Shown here piece after piece: positions 28,190 to 36,845 of a stretch of 64,000 bases of DNA. The stretch comes from Kordiimonas aquimaris (lineage in GTDB: Bacteria; Pseudomonadota; Alphaproteobacteria; Sphingomonadales; Kordiimonadaceae): the NCBI RefSeq assembly GCF_025574485.1, contig NZ_JAOBPO010000001.1, positions 255,501 to 319,500 of the forward strand, in the 5' to 3' direction. The notes under the pieces are model-generated. The model ran no database searches and was not told where the DNA came from. It worked only from the letters and a program-made list of their open reading frames with translations. The position numbers were made by a program, and so were the translations under genes. The stretch's first letter is position 1. Each line of letters begins with the position of its first letter.

Positions 28190-28904
28190 GTTGTGTAGCA
28201 ATCGCCTGTGCAGCAGCGGCTGGATCAACAGCCTGCGTAATTGGCCGCCCAATAACAAGGACATCCGCACCAGCGTTTACCGCTTCTATAGGTGTCATAA
28301 CCCGCTTTTGATCGCCGATAGCTGCCCCTGCCGGGCGAATGCCTGGAACAATCAGTTTAAAATCTGCATTGGTGACCGAACGTGCCAATTCAATTTCTTT
28401 AGGACTACAAACCATCCCGTCCAAGCCACATTTCGTAGCAAGAGCAGCCAAACGGCCAACTTGACCGGGCACGCTGTCAGAAACCCCAATAGCATCCAAG
28501 TCAGTTTCATCAAGGCTAGTCAGAATTGTTACGCCAACAACGGCAGGGGGAGAAATGCCTAATTTACCAGCTTCTTCGCGCGCTGTTTCCGATGCACGGC
28601 GCATCATCTCAGGCCCACCTTGCGTATGGATAGTGAGAATATGCGGGGCGAGGGGCGCCACAGCGCGAATGGCTCCTGCAACAGTATTTGGGATATCATG
28701 AAATTTCAGATCCAGAAAAATAGGTAACCCCATTTCATGCACGCGCTTATAACCATCCGCTCCGTTTGCACAAAAGAATTCCAGACCTAACTTAATACCG
28801 CCAACAACACCCCTAAGTTTATCTGCCAGAGATACAGCTTCACCAACATCTACCGTATCAAGTGCGCAGAAAATACGTTCATGAGGTGGAATAAAAGAGG
28901 TCAT
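28179..28904 (-). CDS. pyrF: Orotidine 5'-phosphate decarboxylase
   Basis: A 241-residue cytosolic TIM-barrel enzyme making UMP from OMP. The active-site signature is FLDLKFHDIPNTV, with the catalytic Lys and Asp. ILTIHTQGG, LVPGIRPAGAA and GADVLVIGRPIT complete the phosphate-binding part. It follows lapA by 84 bases in the cmk-rpsA-ihfB-lapA-pyrF order typical of alphaproteobacteria. Confidence 0.97.
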   Translation of the reverse strand: MTSFIPPHERIFCALDTVDVGEAVSLADKLRGVVGGIKLGLEFFCANGADGYKRVHEMGLPIFLDLKFHDIPNTVAGAIRAVAPLAPHILTIHTQGGPEMMRRASETAREEAGKLGISPPAVVGVTILTSLDETDLDAIGVSDSVPGQVGRLAALATKCGLDGMVCSPKEIELARSVTNADFKLIVPGIRPAGAAIGDQKRVMTPIEAVNAGADVLVIGRPITQAVDPAAAAQAIATQLSL

Positions 28905-28988
28905 GGGATATCTTTCACGAAGGCCAAGGCTGGCGCAATTCAGCTACGCCTGCTTTCTAACGCCACAGCCTAGCAAATAACAAGACTA

Positions 28989-29348
28989 TTATTTATCGCC
29001 AATGCTTACTGCGTCTGTTGCCGCAGCATGTGCTTTATTAGCACGGTGCTGGTGTGCATCTTCACTTAAAGCTGTAACTTGCTCTTCCAAATGATCAGCG
29101 CGCCTTTCAGCTTTGCGGCGGCGGGCAAATCCTTGTAATCGTAACCAACCCGTCACACCCGCAGCACTAATAAGACCAATAAACACGCCGATGAATAGCA
29201 AAACAAACAGAGGCATAGGACCAACAAAGCCAAGCGGCTCCAGTGACAGAACAACGCTTTCTCTGTTATTCACCGCGAACAGGATTAAAAAAAGCGCGAG
29301 CACGCCCCACAGTAATCGCCGCACAAATATCCACAATGTTGTAAACAT
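28989..29348 (-). CDS. LapA-domain inner-membrane protein
   Basis: A 119-residue protein with two membrane helices (about 5-27 and 43-68) and a basic coiled-coil C-terminus (about 72-105). The VNNRESVVLSLEPLG segment between the helices matches the LapA/YciS family (DUF1049). E. coli LapA accompanies LapB in lipopolysaccharide control. No lapB follows here; pyrF does. Confidence 0.85.
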   Translation of the reverse strand: MFTTLWIFVRRLLWGVLALFLILFAVNNRESVVLSLEPLGFVGPMPLFVLLFIGVFIGLISAAGVTGWLRLQGFARRRKAERRADHLEEQVTALSEDAHQHRANKAHAAATDAVSIGDK

Positions 29349-29370
29349 TAAGCCGTAATAACCTTAGGCA

Positions 29371-29424
29371 AAAATAAAGCTGAAACGAATGAAGGCTGAA
29401 CAATCGCGTTCAGCCTCTCAGCTT
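29371..29424 (-). terminator. Terminator between ihfB and lapA, nested hairpin
   Basis: On the minus strand AGGCTGAAC pairs perfectly with GTTCAGCCT (29408-29416 with 29393-29401). An outer stem AAGCTGA/TCAGCTT (29418-29424 with 29377-29383) encloses it. TATTTTT follows. It should end most ihfB transcripts. Confidence 0.65.
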
Positions 29425-29440
29425 ACAAATAGTCATATTA

Positions 29441-29719
29441 TTACTTATTCAAGCGTTCACGTAAATCTTTACCGGTTTTGAAATAGGGTACACGCTTGTC
29501 TGCAACCTCTACTTTTTCACCAGTCCTTGGATTGCGTCCAATTCGTGCTGGACGATCCTTAACTGAGAATGCGCCAAAACCACGCAATTCAACTCTATCC
29601 CCATTGGATAAAGCTGTCGTTATCTCATCAAAAATCTTTGAAACAATGCGTTCAACATCGCGGTAATACAAATGCGGATTTGCTTCCGCAATTTTCGCAA
29701 TCAACTCGGACTTGATCAT
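29441..29719 (-). CDS. ihfB: Integration host factor subunit beta
   Basis: A 92-residue DNA-bending protein of the HU/IHF family, pairing with Ihf[34 protein letters not shown] is the dimerisation part. [25 protein letters not shown] contains the arm with the intercalating Pro, and [14 protein letters not shown] the C-terminal helix. Located after rpsA, as in most Proteobacteria, but separated from it by a strong terminator and a 436-base spacer, so it probably has its own promoter. Confidence 0.97.
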   Translation of the reverse strand: MIKSELIAKIAEANPHLYYRDVERIVSKIFDEITTALSNGDRVELRGFGAFSVKDRPARIGRNPRTGEKVEVADKRVPYFKTGKDLRERLNK

Positions 29720-30098
29720 AAACGTCCTCCCGTCAGGTGCTTAATTGACCCCACTCTTAACAAAGTCACCCTTAATATTTGATGAAAGCGTGCCATTACA
29801 TAGCGCAATCGTCAAGATAAGCCTTTCTATGAAAAGGGGTTTTATGGGCTTTTTCGCATATCAACCTACACTTTCGTGTGAAATTAGCAAAACGTAAGCG
29901 CTAAAAGACGTCAAATTATAGGTTTTTGACGCGTTGGGCTGGAAAAAGCATGAAACATCAGAACCTGTTTCAGGGTGATTCTCTCACCTGAAATACACAG
30001 CATACGATGATCACTTTATCATAAGCCAAACAACCATTACTGCGAATCGGCCAATAGATATCCACGGGTAAACCCGTGATGTTCTGTCTGCGACCGCA
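29720..30098. other. Structured non-coding spacer upstream of ihfB
   Basis: No gene is visible. Four inverted repeats stand out: CGTCAAA/TTTGACG (29909-29931); TTTCAGGGTGA/TCACCTGAAA with one bulged base (29968-29993); ATGAT/ATCAT (30007-30022); and CACGGG/CCCGTG (30063-30078). None carries a T-run. They could belong to a long ihfB leader, a small RNA, or protein-binding sites. A TATAAT-like element lies at 29914-29919 on the minus strand, but without a convincing -35. Confidence 0.5.
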
Positions 30099-30135
30099 TA
30101 AAAAAGGCCGCACCCATAAGCGGGAACGGCCTTTT
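30099..30135 (-). terminator. rpsA intrinsic terminator
   Basis: AAAAGGCCG (30102-30110) pairs with CGGCCTTTT (30127-30135), with an inner CCC/GGG pairing in the loop. On the minus strand it is followed by a run of six T. A strong terminator 20 bases after the rpsA stop. Confidence 0.85.
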
Positions 30136-30155
30136 ACTATTTTATTGTGTGAAGA

Positions 30156-31856
30156 CTATTTGTCTTCTTTGGCTTTCTCAAGCGCAGCACCAAGAATATC
30201 ACCAAGGCTTGCACCAGCATCTGCAGAACCATACTGCTCAACTGCTGCTTTTTCTTCAGCAACTTCAAGTGCCTTAATAGACAGGTTCAGCTTACGGCTA
30301 GACTTATCAACGCCAGTTACCATCGCGTCAACTTTGTCGCCTTCAGCAAAACGCTCTGGGCGTTGGTCACCGCGATCACGTGCAAGGTCACTGCGACGGA
30401 TAAAGGCTGTTACACCCGTGTCGCCAACTTCAACCTCGATACCGTTTTCGTTAACAACCTTAACAACACAGGTTACTTGCTCACCACGTTTCTTGCTTGA
30501 AACATCAGTGAACGGATCGCCGCCAAGTTGCTTGATACCAAGGCTAATACGCTCTTTCTTCATATCTACATCAAGAACAACAGCTTTTACCATGTCGCCT
30601 TTTTTGTAGTCCTGAATAGCGTCTTCGCCAGAACGGTCCCAATCAAGATCAGACAGGTGAACCATGCCATCCACATCGCCTTCGAGACCGATAAACAGAC
30701 CAAACTCAGTGATATTTTTCACTTCGCCTTCGATCTCTGTGTTCTGTGGGTACTTGGCAGCAAATGCTTCCCATGGGTTTTCACCACACTGTTTCAGACC
30801 AAGAGAGATACGACGCTTGGAAGGATCAACCTCAAGAACCATAACTTCAACGTCTTGGCTTGTTGAAACGATCTTGCCAGGGTGAACATTTTTCTTAACC
30901 CAGCTCATCTCACTAACGTGAACAAGGCCTTCAACACCGTTTTCAAGCTCAACAAAAGCACCGTAATCAGTGATGTTGGTTACTTTACCGCTGAACTTGG
31001 CACCCATTGGGTATTTCGCCTCAATTGCATCCCACGGATCGTCCGCAAGTTGCTTCATACCAAGGCTAATGCGCTGTGTTTCAGGATTAATACGCACAAT
31101 CTGAACTTTAACAGTTTCACCGATCGTCAGTACTTCACTTGGGTGGTTAACCCGGCGCCATGAAATGTCTGTAACGTGCAACAGGCCGTCAATACCACCG
31201 AGGTCAACAAAGGCACCGTAATCAGTGATGTTTTTAACGACACCATCAACTGCATCACCTTCTTTGATCTGGTTCATCAGCTCTGCACGCTGACCAGCAC
31301 GATCTTCTTCGAGGATAGCACGGCGTGATACAACAATGTTGCCACGACGACGGTCCATCTTCAGCACCTGGAATGGCTGCTTGATGTTCATCAAAGGTGT
31401 TACATCACGGATAGGGCGGATATCAACCTGCGAACCAGGCAGGAACGCAACAGCACCGTTAAGGTCAACTGTAAAGCCACCTTTAACACGGCCAAAGATA
31501 ACACCGTCTACACGTGCATCGCCTTCAAAGGCTTTCTCAAGATCAGTCCACGCTTCTTCGCGGCGCGCTTTGTCGCGCGACAGAATGGCTTCACCGAGGG
31601 CGTTTTCAACGCGATCCACAAAAACTTCAACTTCATCGCCAACAGCGATTTCAGCTTTTTGACCTGCAGCCGCAAACTCACGCAGCGGCACACGACCTTC
31701 GGCTTTAAGACCGATATCGATAATTGCAAAATCATTTTCGACAGAAACAACAGTACCTTTAACAACCTGACCTTCAAAGCCGGTGTCCGCTGGCATTGTT
31801 TCATTAAGAAGCGCCTCAAAATCAGAGAGGCCTGGCATAGTTGCCGCTTCAGACAT
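30156..31856 (-). CDS. rpsA: 30S ribosomal protein S1
   Basis: A 566-residue protein from ATG 31856, which has AAGGA at proper spacing; an in-frame TTG at 31871 overlaps that Shine-Dalgarno and is unlikely. Six S1/OB-fold RNA-binding repeats are readable, e.g. GTVVSVENDFAIIDIGLK, GVVKNITDYGAFVDLGGIDGLLHVTDISW and GKVTNITDYGAFVELENGVEGLVHVSEMSW. It unfolds mRNA for initiation at the ribosome. The leader is rich in hairpins, consistent with autoregulation. Between cmk and ihfB. Confidence 0.98.
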   Translation of the reverse strand: MSEAATMPGLSDFEALLNETMPADTGFEGQVVKGTVVSVENDFAIIDIGLKAEGRVPLREFAAAGQKAEIAVGDEVEVFVDRVENALGEAILSRDKARREEAWTDLEKAFEGDARVDGVIFGRVKGGFTVDLNGAVAFLPGSQVDIRPIRDVTPLMNIKQPFQVLKMDRRRGNIVVSRRAILEEDRAGQRAELMNQIKEGDAVDGVVKNITDYGAFVDLGGIDGLLHVTDISWRRVNHPSEVLTIGETVKVQIVRINPETQRISLGMKQLADDPWDAIEAKYPMGAKFSGKVTNITDYGAFVELENGVEGLVHVSEMSWVKKNVHPGKIVSTSQDVEVMVLEVDPSKRRISLGLKQCGENPWEAFAAKYPQNTEIEGEVKNITEFGLFIGLEGDVDGMVHLSDLDWDRSGEDAIQDYKKGDMVKAVVLDVDMKKERISLGIKQLGGDPFTDVSSKKRGEQVTCVVKVVNENGIEVEVGDTGVTAFIRRSDLARDRGDQRPERFAEGDKVDAMVTGVDKSSRKLNLSIKALEVAEEKAAVEQYGSADAGASLGDILGAALEKAKEDK

Positions 31857-31889
31857 GTAGTGTCCTTTCAAATCTCTTTTTATTCGTGC

Positions 31890-31950
31890 CTGTCGGTTGG
31901 CTCCGACGGTCTTCTTCCGGGTTTCTCAAAAGCGGAACCATTCCGCTTTT
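31890..31950 (-). promoter_or_regulatory. rpsA leader with two hairpins
   Basis: AAAAGCGGAA (31928-31937) and TTCCGCTTTT (31941-31950) form a perfect 10-base stem with a 3-base loop. It looks like a terminator in either direction. Closer to the start, GTCGG (31892-31896) pairs with CCGAC (31903-31907). The first may end cmk transcripts or act as an attenuator; the second lies about 35 bases before the start codon. Autocontrol by S1 is inferred from other bacteria. Confidence 0.5.
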
Positions 31951-31984
31951 TTCTGTGGTCCGAAAGCCTCAAATACGACAAAAA

Positions 31985-32021
31985 CCAAGCCAGCATGCTA
32001 TCCTGTTTCCAAGCCAGCATG
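31985..32021. repeat. Tandem 13-base direct repeat upstream of rpsA
   Basis: CCAAGCCAGCATG occurs at 31985-31997 and 32009-32021, period 24 bases, in the cmk-rpsA spacer. A regularly spaced pair suggests a protein-binding site in the rpsA promoter region, but no known motif is recognised. Confidence 0.5.
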
Positions 32022-32045
32022 GGGCTGCATCAGCAGTATCTTCGG

Positions 32046-32687
32046 TTATTGGGGCTTTTGCTTCTCTTCTATGAGAGCAACGGCCCTTAAAAACACGGCG
32101 TCTATATCTAATTCGGTGGTATCTAGCAAGTGCGCATCTGCAGCCGCGACCAATGGTGCATCTTTTCTGCCCATATCACGCGCATCACGTGCCTGTACAT
32201 CGGCCAATATTTCGTTGTAATCAGCGGTTTCACCGCGCGCTGTAATTTCTGTATAGCGACGGCGCGCACGCTCTTGCGGGTTAGCTGTTACAAAAAACTT
32301 GATGTCTGCGTTTGGACATACAACTGTGCCTATATCACGCCCATCAAGAACAGCGCCACGCTTGCCGTCAGGCGGTAATTGTGAGAATTTACGCTGAAAC
32401 TCCAACAGGTTAGCGCGAACCTGAGGCATTGCTGCTACCTTGGACGCAGCTGTACCGGTTGCTTCATCCCGCAAAGCAGTATCCGTGAAAAGTGCAGAAT
32501 TGAGAGATAGAGAGGCCTTACTAGCCGCCACCTCATCTTCTGGTGAAACATCAGCTCGCAACATCGACAACCCTACAGCGCGATACAAACCACCTGTATC
32601 TAAATATGCATAGTTAAAATAATCAGCTAAACGGCGTGCCAATGTGCCTTTACCTGCCGCAGCAGGGCCATCAATTGCAATAATCAA
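32046..32687 (-). CDS. cmk: Cytidylate kinase
   Basis: A 213-residue enzyme phosphorylating CMP/dCMP. The P-loop is IAIDGPAAAGKGTLARRLA, followed by YLDTGGLYRAVG, LDGRDIGTVVCPNADIKFFVTA (CMP binding) and RARRRYTEI (LID). The start is TTG, directly at the conserved IIAIDGP, with AGGTGA upstream. cmk preceding rpsA is a conserved pair. Confidence 0.97.
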   Translation of the reverse strand: MIIAIDGPAAAGKGTLARRLADYFNYAYLDTGGLYRAVGLSMLRADVSPEDEVAASKASLSLNSALFTDTALRDEATGTAASKVAAMPQVRANLLEFQRKFSQLPPDGKRGAVLDGRDIGTVVCPNADIKFFVTANPQERARRRYTEITARGETADYNEILADVQARDARDMGRKDAPLVAAADAHLLDTTELDIDAVFLRAVALIEEKQKPQ

Positions 32688-32761
32688 CGCGAATCACCTG
32701 TAAGTTCAAACCTAGTGTCTTTTAAAAAGTCTCACAGGCATTAGCTAGATTATTTTAATTT

Positions 32762-33091
32762 TTAGTTTGAAGGTGTCGCTGTAATGGCCATTTTGTCCTG
32801 CGACCACCCCAGTAAGAAGTCATTCCCTGGCGTCGCTTCCTGAACCTCAATCACTTTTCTTTCAGCGTAATAATTTACTCCTGAGAAGGGATCATTTTCC
32901 ACCAATCCACGTACAGCATCCATGTCGTTTGCAGATAGTATCATGACCGCAGAATCATCTAGACATGGTCCACAAAAACGCAAATGACCTGCTTCGCTTA
33001 GTATATGCAAATATTTTACATGTGCTTCCAGCAATTCATTGTTCATAAGATGCCCTTGTTTGCCAGATAATCTAACCAAAAACACTCTCAT
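32762..33091 (-). CDS. YciI-like (YCII domain) protein, second copy
   Basis: A 109-residue protein from ATG 33091 (AGGG upstream). The open frame continues to 33289, but the extra 66 residues look non-coding and cross the divergent gene's start. H24 (LLEAHVKYL) and the ENDPF Asp match the YCII pattern shared with the copy at 6718-7017. It differs in a longer C-terminal tail. Divergent from a VOC-family gene; both may act on related small molecules, which is only a guess. Confidence 0.8.
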   Translation of the reverse strand: MRVFLVRLSGKQGHLMNNELLEAHVKYLHILSEAGHLRFCGPCLDDSAVMILSANDMDAVRGLVENDPFSGVNYYAERKVIEVQEATPGNDFLLGWSQDKMAITATPSN

Positions 33092-33190
33092 ATAAATACC
33101 CTGCATTGATAAGTGATAGACTCGTTTGACATAATATACTAAAGAGAACAAACAAAGAACATCCTGCAACGAAACTTTAAAGAGGCTGCT

Positions 33191-33610
33191 GTGACTAACA
33201 TTATACCCGACATTACAACTATAACCGCTGTGTTGCCTGTGAATGATGTGGAAGCTAGCGCTGTATTTTTTGAAAAAATCGGATTTCACCGGACGAACGA
33301 AGTAAGCGAGGATCCAACTGACCCGACAACACCGCTAGGGTTCGTGATTATGGAAAATGGCAAATCCCAAATCATGTTCCAAAGCATTGTGAGCATTCGC
33401 AATGATGATGAAAACATGCTGCCAAACGGCGACACAACTGCCATGATGTTCCTCGAAGTGAGCGATTTGGATTCTGTCATTAAAGCGCTTGATGGGCATG
33501 CTGTTTTTATGGAAAGGCGTGAAACTTTTTATGGCTCAAAGGAAATCGGCATCGAAGGCCCCGGTGAACATAAGTTCACCTTCGCACAGTTTAACCGCGA
33601 TACAGCTTAG
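33191..33610 (+). CDS. VOC-superfamily (glyoxalase/bleomycin resistance-like) protein
   Basis: A 139-residue protein with two beta-alpha-beta-beta-beta units. ITAVLPVNDVEASAVFFEKIGF begins the first, and FLEVSDLDSVIKALDG with FYGSKEIGIEGPGEHKFTFAQF forms the second. The start is GTG with AGAGG at good spacing. The metal-binding His positions are not obvious, so it may be a non-enzymatic or divergent member. Convergent with aroA. Confidence 0.82.
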   Translation: MTNIIPDITTITAVLPVNDVEASAVFFEKIGFHRTNEVSEDPTDPTTPLGFVIMENGKSQIMFQSIVSIRNDDENMLPNGDTTAMMFLEVSDLDSVIKALDGHAVFMERRETFYGSKEIGIEGPGEHKFTFAQFNRDTA

Positions 33611-33623
33611 CTTGAACTAACAG

Positions 33624-34946
33624 TTAACCAAGCGAAAGGCCGGCGCCCAAGCTGATCATAAGCTCGATGAAATTCGGAAAACTTGTTTGGATCGGGCTAG
33701 CATCATCAATAGTAATAGGTGTTTCAGCCATTTGGCCGAGTACTGCAAAGCTCATGGCGATTCGGTGGTCTAGGTGGGTCTGGACTGTACTGCCACCAGG
33801 CACAAGTCCGCCCTGACCATGAACAACCAACCCGTCTGGCAACTCCTCAACATGCACACCATTTGCCAATAATCCTTTTGCCATGACTGCAATGCGGTCT
33901 GATTCTTTAACGCGCAGCTCTGACAAGCCAGTAAACGCACTGCTACCAACTGCTGTAGCGGCAGCGCAAAATAATACTGGAAACTCATCAATCATGGTTG
34001 ATGGCTCAATAGGTATTTCACTTACAGATTGTAGCGGCGAGTATACCACATGAATATCTGCAACAGGTTCACCACCAAGCATACGTTCATTTTCAATGGA
34101 AATATTGGCACGCATGGCCCTTAATGCGCCAACGATACCTGTGCGTAGTGGATTAATGCCTACACCTAACAGCTTTACATTAGACCCAGGCACCATAGTA
34201 GCAGCAGCAAGCAAAAATGCCGCTGAAGAAATATCTCCCGGCACATGAATGTTAATTGGGTTTAGTTCTGGTTGTCCAACAAGCGTTACAACACGGTAGC
34301 CATCTTCATTCACAACTCGAACATCGGCACCCATTGCTGATAGCATGCGCTCCGTATGATCACGTGTCGGTGTTTTTTCACGCACGATGGTATGGCCTGG
34401 CGTGTTAAGACCAGCAAGCATCACAGCAGATTTCACTTGAGCGCTCGCCATGGGCGGTGTGTAATCAAGCGGCATAGGATCCGCTGTACCCGTTATAGTC
34501 AGCGGCAAATATTTACCCTCGCACGCCTCAACAACAGCACCAACCTGCTCTAGCGGCGTTATAACACGCCCCATTGGTCGACCGGACAACGACGCATCAC
34601 CAGCTAACCTCACTGTTATATTGTGGCTCGCAATCAACCCCATCAGAAGCCGCGTCGATGTACCTGAGTTACCCATTTCAATAACAGCACTCGGAGGCAT
34701 TAAGCCACCAACACCAATACCGTAAACCTCGTAATGGCCGGCATCCAGTCTGTTCACAGTTGCGCCAAAAGCACGCATAGCAGCTGCAGTTGCTAGCACA
34801 TCTTCTCCTTCGAGAAGGCCGCGCACTTCACTGCGACCTACAGCAAGAGCTGACAGCATCAATGAGCGGTGCGAAACGGACTTGTCGCCCGGCACAGACG
34901 CCTGACCATTCATGGTATTGGCACGGCTAGAAATAAGGTTGGTCAA
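33624..34946 (-). CDS. aroA: 3-phosphoshikimate 1-carboxyvinyltransferase (EPSP synthase)
   Basis: Transfers enolpyruvate from PEP to shikimate-3-phosphate. About 440 residues from TTG 34946, chosen because LTNLISSRANTMNGQASVPGDKSVSHRS aligns with the usual alphaproteobacterial N-terminus. ATG 34913 is an alternative. The open frame runs on to 35207, but that part overlaps the opposite-strand FYDLN gene and lacks family similarity. GNSGTSTRLLMGL and SDRIAVMAKGL are further signatures. Residues of the PEP site suggest a class resembling bacterial type II synthases, not confirmed. Confidence 0.95.
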   Translation of the reverse strand: MTNLISSRANTMNGQASVPGDKSVSHRSLMLSALAVGRSEVRGLLEGEDVLATAAAMRAFGATVNRLDAGHYEVYGIGVGGLMPPSAVIEMGNSGTSTRLLMGLIASHNITVRLAGDASLSGRPMGRVITPLEQVGAVVEACEGKYLPLTITGTADPMPLDYTPPMASAQVKSAVMLAGLNTPGHTIVREKTPTRDHTERMLSAMGADVRVVNEDGYRVVTLVGQPELNPINIHVPGDISSAAFLLAAATMVPGSNVKLLGVGINPLRTGIVGALRAMRANISIENERMLGGEPVADIHVVYSPLQSVSEIPIEPSTMIDEFPVLFCAAATAVGSSAFTGLSELRVKESDRIAVMAKGLLANGVHVEELPDGLVVHGQGGLVPGGSTVQTHLDHRIAMSFAVLGQMAETPITIDDASPIQTSFPNFIELMISLGAGLSLG

Positions 34947-35066
34947 GGTGAAGTTTCCATTTAGTGATAAATTTGCACAGTAAAGCTTTGACAGGCGCGC
35001 ACGATCATGGCAAGTGATGCGCCAAATTCTTTGCTGCAAACCGCATGAAAATGCAAGGAGAGAAAC

Positions 35067-35390
35067 GTGGCTAATCCTGAATGGGGTACTAAGCAAACCT
35101 GCCCAAAATGCGGCGAACGCTTTTATGACCTTGGAAACAACAATCCTGTAACCTGCATTGCCTGTGGCAATGAGTGGATTCCGGAACCGATTCTGAAAAC
35201 GAAGCAACCAATTGTTGCTACACCTGAGCCAGAAAAGAAGGCTGAGGATGAAACTGAAGATGATTTGACAGACGACTCGATCGATCTGGACGATGACGAC
35301 GATGACGTTGACAGCATCAGCCTTGATGATGACGATGATGATGACGTTGCCGCAATTGTCGATACATCGTTAACTGATAAAGATACCTAG
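35067..35390 (+). CDS. FYDLN-acid (TIGR02300) zinc-ribbon protein
   Basis: A 107-residue protein. The N-terminal part has two CxxC pairs (CPKCGERFYDLG and CIACGNEW), giving a zinc ribbon. The remainder is extremely acidic, with two near-repeats (SIDLDDDDDD and SISLDDDDDDD). This family is typical of alphaproteobacteria and its function is unknown. Start GTG with AAGGAG six bases upstream. Divergent from aroA. Confidence 0.93.
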   Translation: MANPEWGTKQTCPKCGERFYDLGNNNPVTCIACGNEWIPEPILKTKQPIVATPEPEKKAEDETEDDLTDDSIDLDDDDDDVDSISLDDDDDDDVAAIVDTSLTDKDT

Positions 35391-35398
35391 CGATTGTC

Positions 35399-35428
35399 AT
35401 ACGCGGTGAGCTTATGTTTGCCGCGTAT
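35399..35428 (+). terminator. Weak terminator candidate after the FYDLN gene
   Basis: ATACGCGG (35399-35406) and CCGCGTAT (35421-35428) form a perfect 8-base stem with a 14-base loop, directly after the stop codon. There is no T-run, so it could be Rho-dependent. Confidence 0.35.
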
Positions 35429-35497
35429 ATGCGTTAAGTTAGATTCAGGCTTGCACGTATTGATCGCAACTTGATAAGAGTACCTAGTCTCAGGTGC

Positions 35498-35573
35498 GGG
35501 GCCGTAGCTCAGCTGGGAGAGCGCTACGCTGGCAGCGTAGAGGTCAGGGGTTCGATCCCCCTCGGCTCCACCA
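35498..35573 (+). tRNA. tRNA-Ala (anticodon GGC)
   Basis: A 76-base cloverleaf with encoded CCA. The acceptor stem GGGGCCG/CGGCTCC contains the G3-U70 wobble pair that identifies alanine tRNA. The anticodon arm CTACG-CTGGCAG-CGTAG gives GGC, and the T arm is AGGGG-TTCGATC-CCCCT. A weak -35/-10 pair (TTGCAC near 35451, ATAAGA near 35474) precedes it. No clear terminator. Confidence 0.98.
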
Positions 35574-35627
35574 TTTCCATAACACTAAATCATTTGTCTT
35601 TGCCGAGCAGCTAATTAAAACTACCGG

Positions 35628-35641
35628 CGGCGCCACCATTT
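35628..35641 (+). repeat. Degenerate copy of the tRNA-Ala 3' end
   Basis: CGGCGCCACCATTT matches CGGCTCCACCATTT at 35563-35576 (tRNA 3' end plus 3 bases) at 13 of 14 positions. It could be a remnant of an attachment-site duplication or of a decayed tRNA, or simply chance. No integrase is present in the window. Confidence 0.3.
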
Positions 35642-35723
35642 TTCATTGAAATTAAAATCCTGACATTGCCTGTGCCGATGTCTCTGGTGTATGTCTTAAT
35701 CATTATAGAGGGTTGATACATTT

Positions 35724-36845
35724 ATGAGAGTTCTTCAGGTTTTTGGCACACGCCCAGAGGCAATCAAGATGGTGCCGGTGGTGCATGCATTTGAAGCGGC
35801 GTCAGGCATTGAAAACAAAGTGTGCATAACGGCACAACACAGAGGTATGCTTGACCAAGTACTTGGCTTTTTTGATGTCCATGTTGATCATGATTTAAAC
35901 ATCATGAAAGAGGCGCAAGGACTGGCCGACGTGACCGCGCGCATTTTAACTGGGCTCACACATGTTTTCGAAGCCGAAAAGCCTGATCTCGTGATGGTTC
36001 ACGGCGATACAAACACCACAATGTCAGCCTCTCTGGCAGCCTATTACCAGCAAATCCCCATAGGGCATGTAGAAGCAGGTTTGCGCACACATAACCTTTA
36101 CTCACCGTGGCCTGAAGAAGCCAACAGGTTGATTACTGACAACTTATCTGCGCATTGTTTTGCGCCAACCACCGGCTCTCGCGATAATCTTCTTAAAGAG
36201 AATATTGACCCTAACAAAGTTACGGTAACAGGTAATACCGTAGTTGACGCTTTGTTCATGGCACGCGACCGCATACTTGGGAACCAAGGAACTGTTGCTG
36301 AATTTGATAAACACTTTTCTTTCCTGGACTCAAATAGGAAACTCATTCTCGTAACAGGTCATCGCCGTGAAAGTTTTGGCGGTGGCTTTGAAAATATATG
36401 CGCTGCACTAGCGAAAATTGCCCAGCGCGATGATGTTGAAATTCTCTACCCCGTGCACCTTAATCCAAATGTTAAAGGGCCTGTGCACAAGTATCTCTCT
36501 GCACACCCAAACATCCACCTTATTACACCGCAAGATTATGCGGCTTTTGTGTATCTTATGAACCGTAGCTACCTGATATTGACCGATTCTGGCGGTGTGC
36601 AAGAAGAGGCACCTTCCCTTGGCAAGCCCGTACTTGTAATGCGCGACACCACAGAACGTCCGGAAGCCGTAACTGCAGGCACTGTCAAGCTTGTTGGCAC
36701 TAACCAGGATACTATTATTACTGAAACAACCCGATTGCTGGATGACCACGATCACTATAAAACCATGACAGAAGCACATAACCCATACGGTGACGGCACC
36801 GCCGCCCAACAAATTTTGAAAGTAGTAGTTAATGCATATCTTTAA
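35724..36845 (+). CDS. wecB: UDP-N-acetylglucosamine 2-epimerase (non-hydrolysing)
   Basis: A 373-residue cytosolic enzyme converting UDP-GlcNAc to UDP-ManNAc. [14 protein letters not shown] opens the protein, followed by [16 protein letters not shown], the conserved [11 protein letters not shown] and [29 protein letters not shown]. Overlaps wecC by 14 bases. Together they make UDP-ManNAcA, a building block of enterobacterial-common-antigen-like or capsular sugars. Confidence 0.96.
   Translation: MRVLQVFGTRPEAIKMVPVVHAFEAASGIENKVCITAQHRGMLDQVLGFFDVHVDHDLNIMKEAQGLADVTARILTGLTHVFEAEKPDLVMVHGDTNTTMSASLAAYYQQIPIGHVEAGLRTHNLYSPWPEEANRLITDNLSAHCFAPTTGSRDNLLKENIDPNKVTVTGNTVVDALFMARDRILGNQGTVAEFDKHFSFLDSNRKLILVTGHRRESFGGGFENICAALAKIAQRDDVEILYPVHLNPNVKGPVHKYLSAHPNIHLITPQDYAAFVYLMNRSYLILTDSGGVQEEAPSLGKPVLVMRDTTERPEAVTAGTVKLVGTNQDTIITETTRLLDDHDHYKTMTEAHNPYGDGTAAQQILKVVVNAYL

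Noticed and set aside
31928-31950. Plus-strand intrinsic terminator at 31928-31950.
   Set aside because: The stem and T-run fit a plus-strand terminator, but there is no plus-strand gene upstream for many kilobases, so the minus-strand rpsA leader is the relevant context.
33092-33289. 66-residue N-terminal extension of the second YciI-like gene.
   Set aside because: Composition is non-coding and it crosses the start of the divergent VOC gene; ATG 33091 fits the domain start and has a Shine-Dalgarno.
34947-35207. N-terminal extension of aroA to 35207 (about 87 extra residues).
   Set aside because: It overlaps the opposite-strand FYDLN gene and has no EPSP synthase-like sequence; the usual N-terminus begins at the TTG at 34946.
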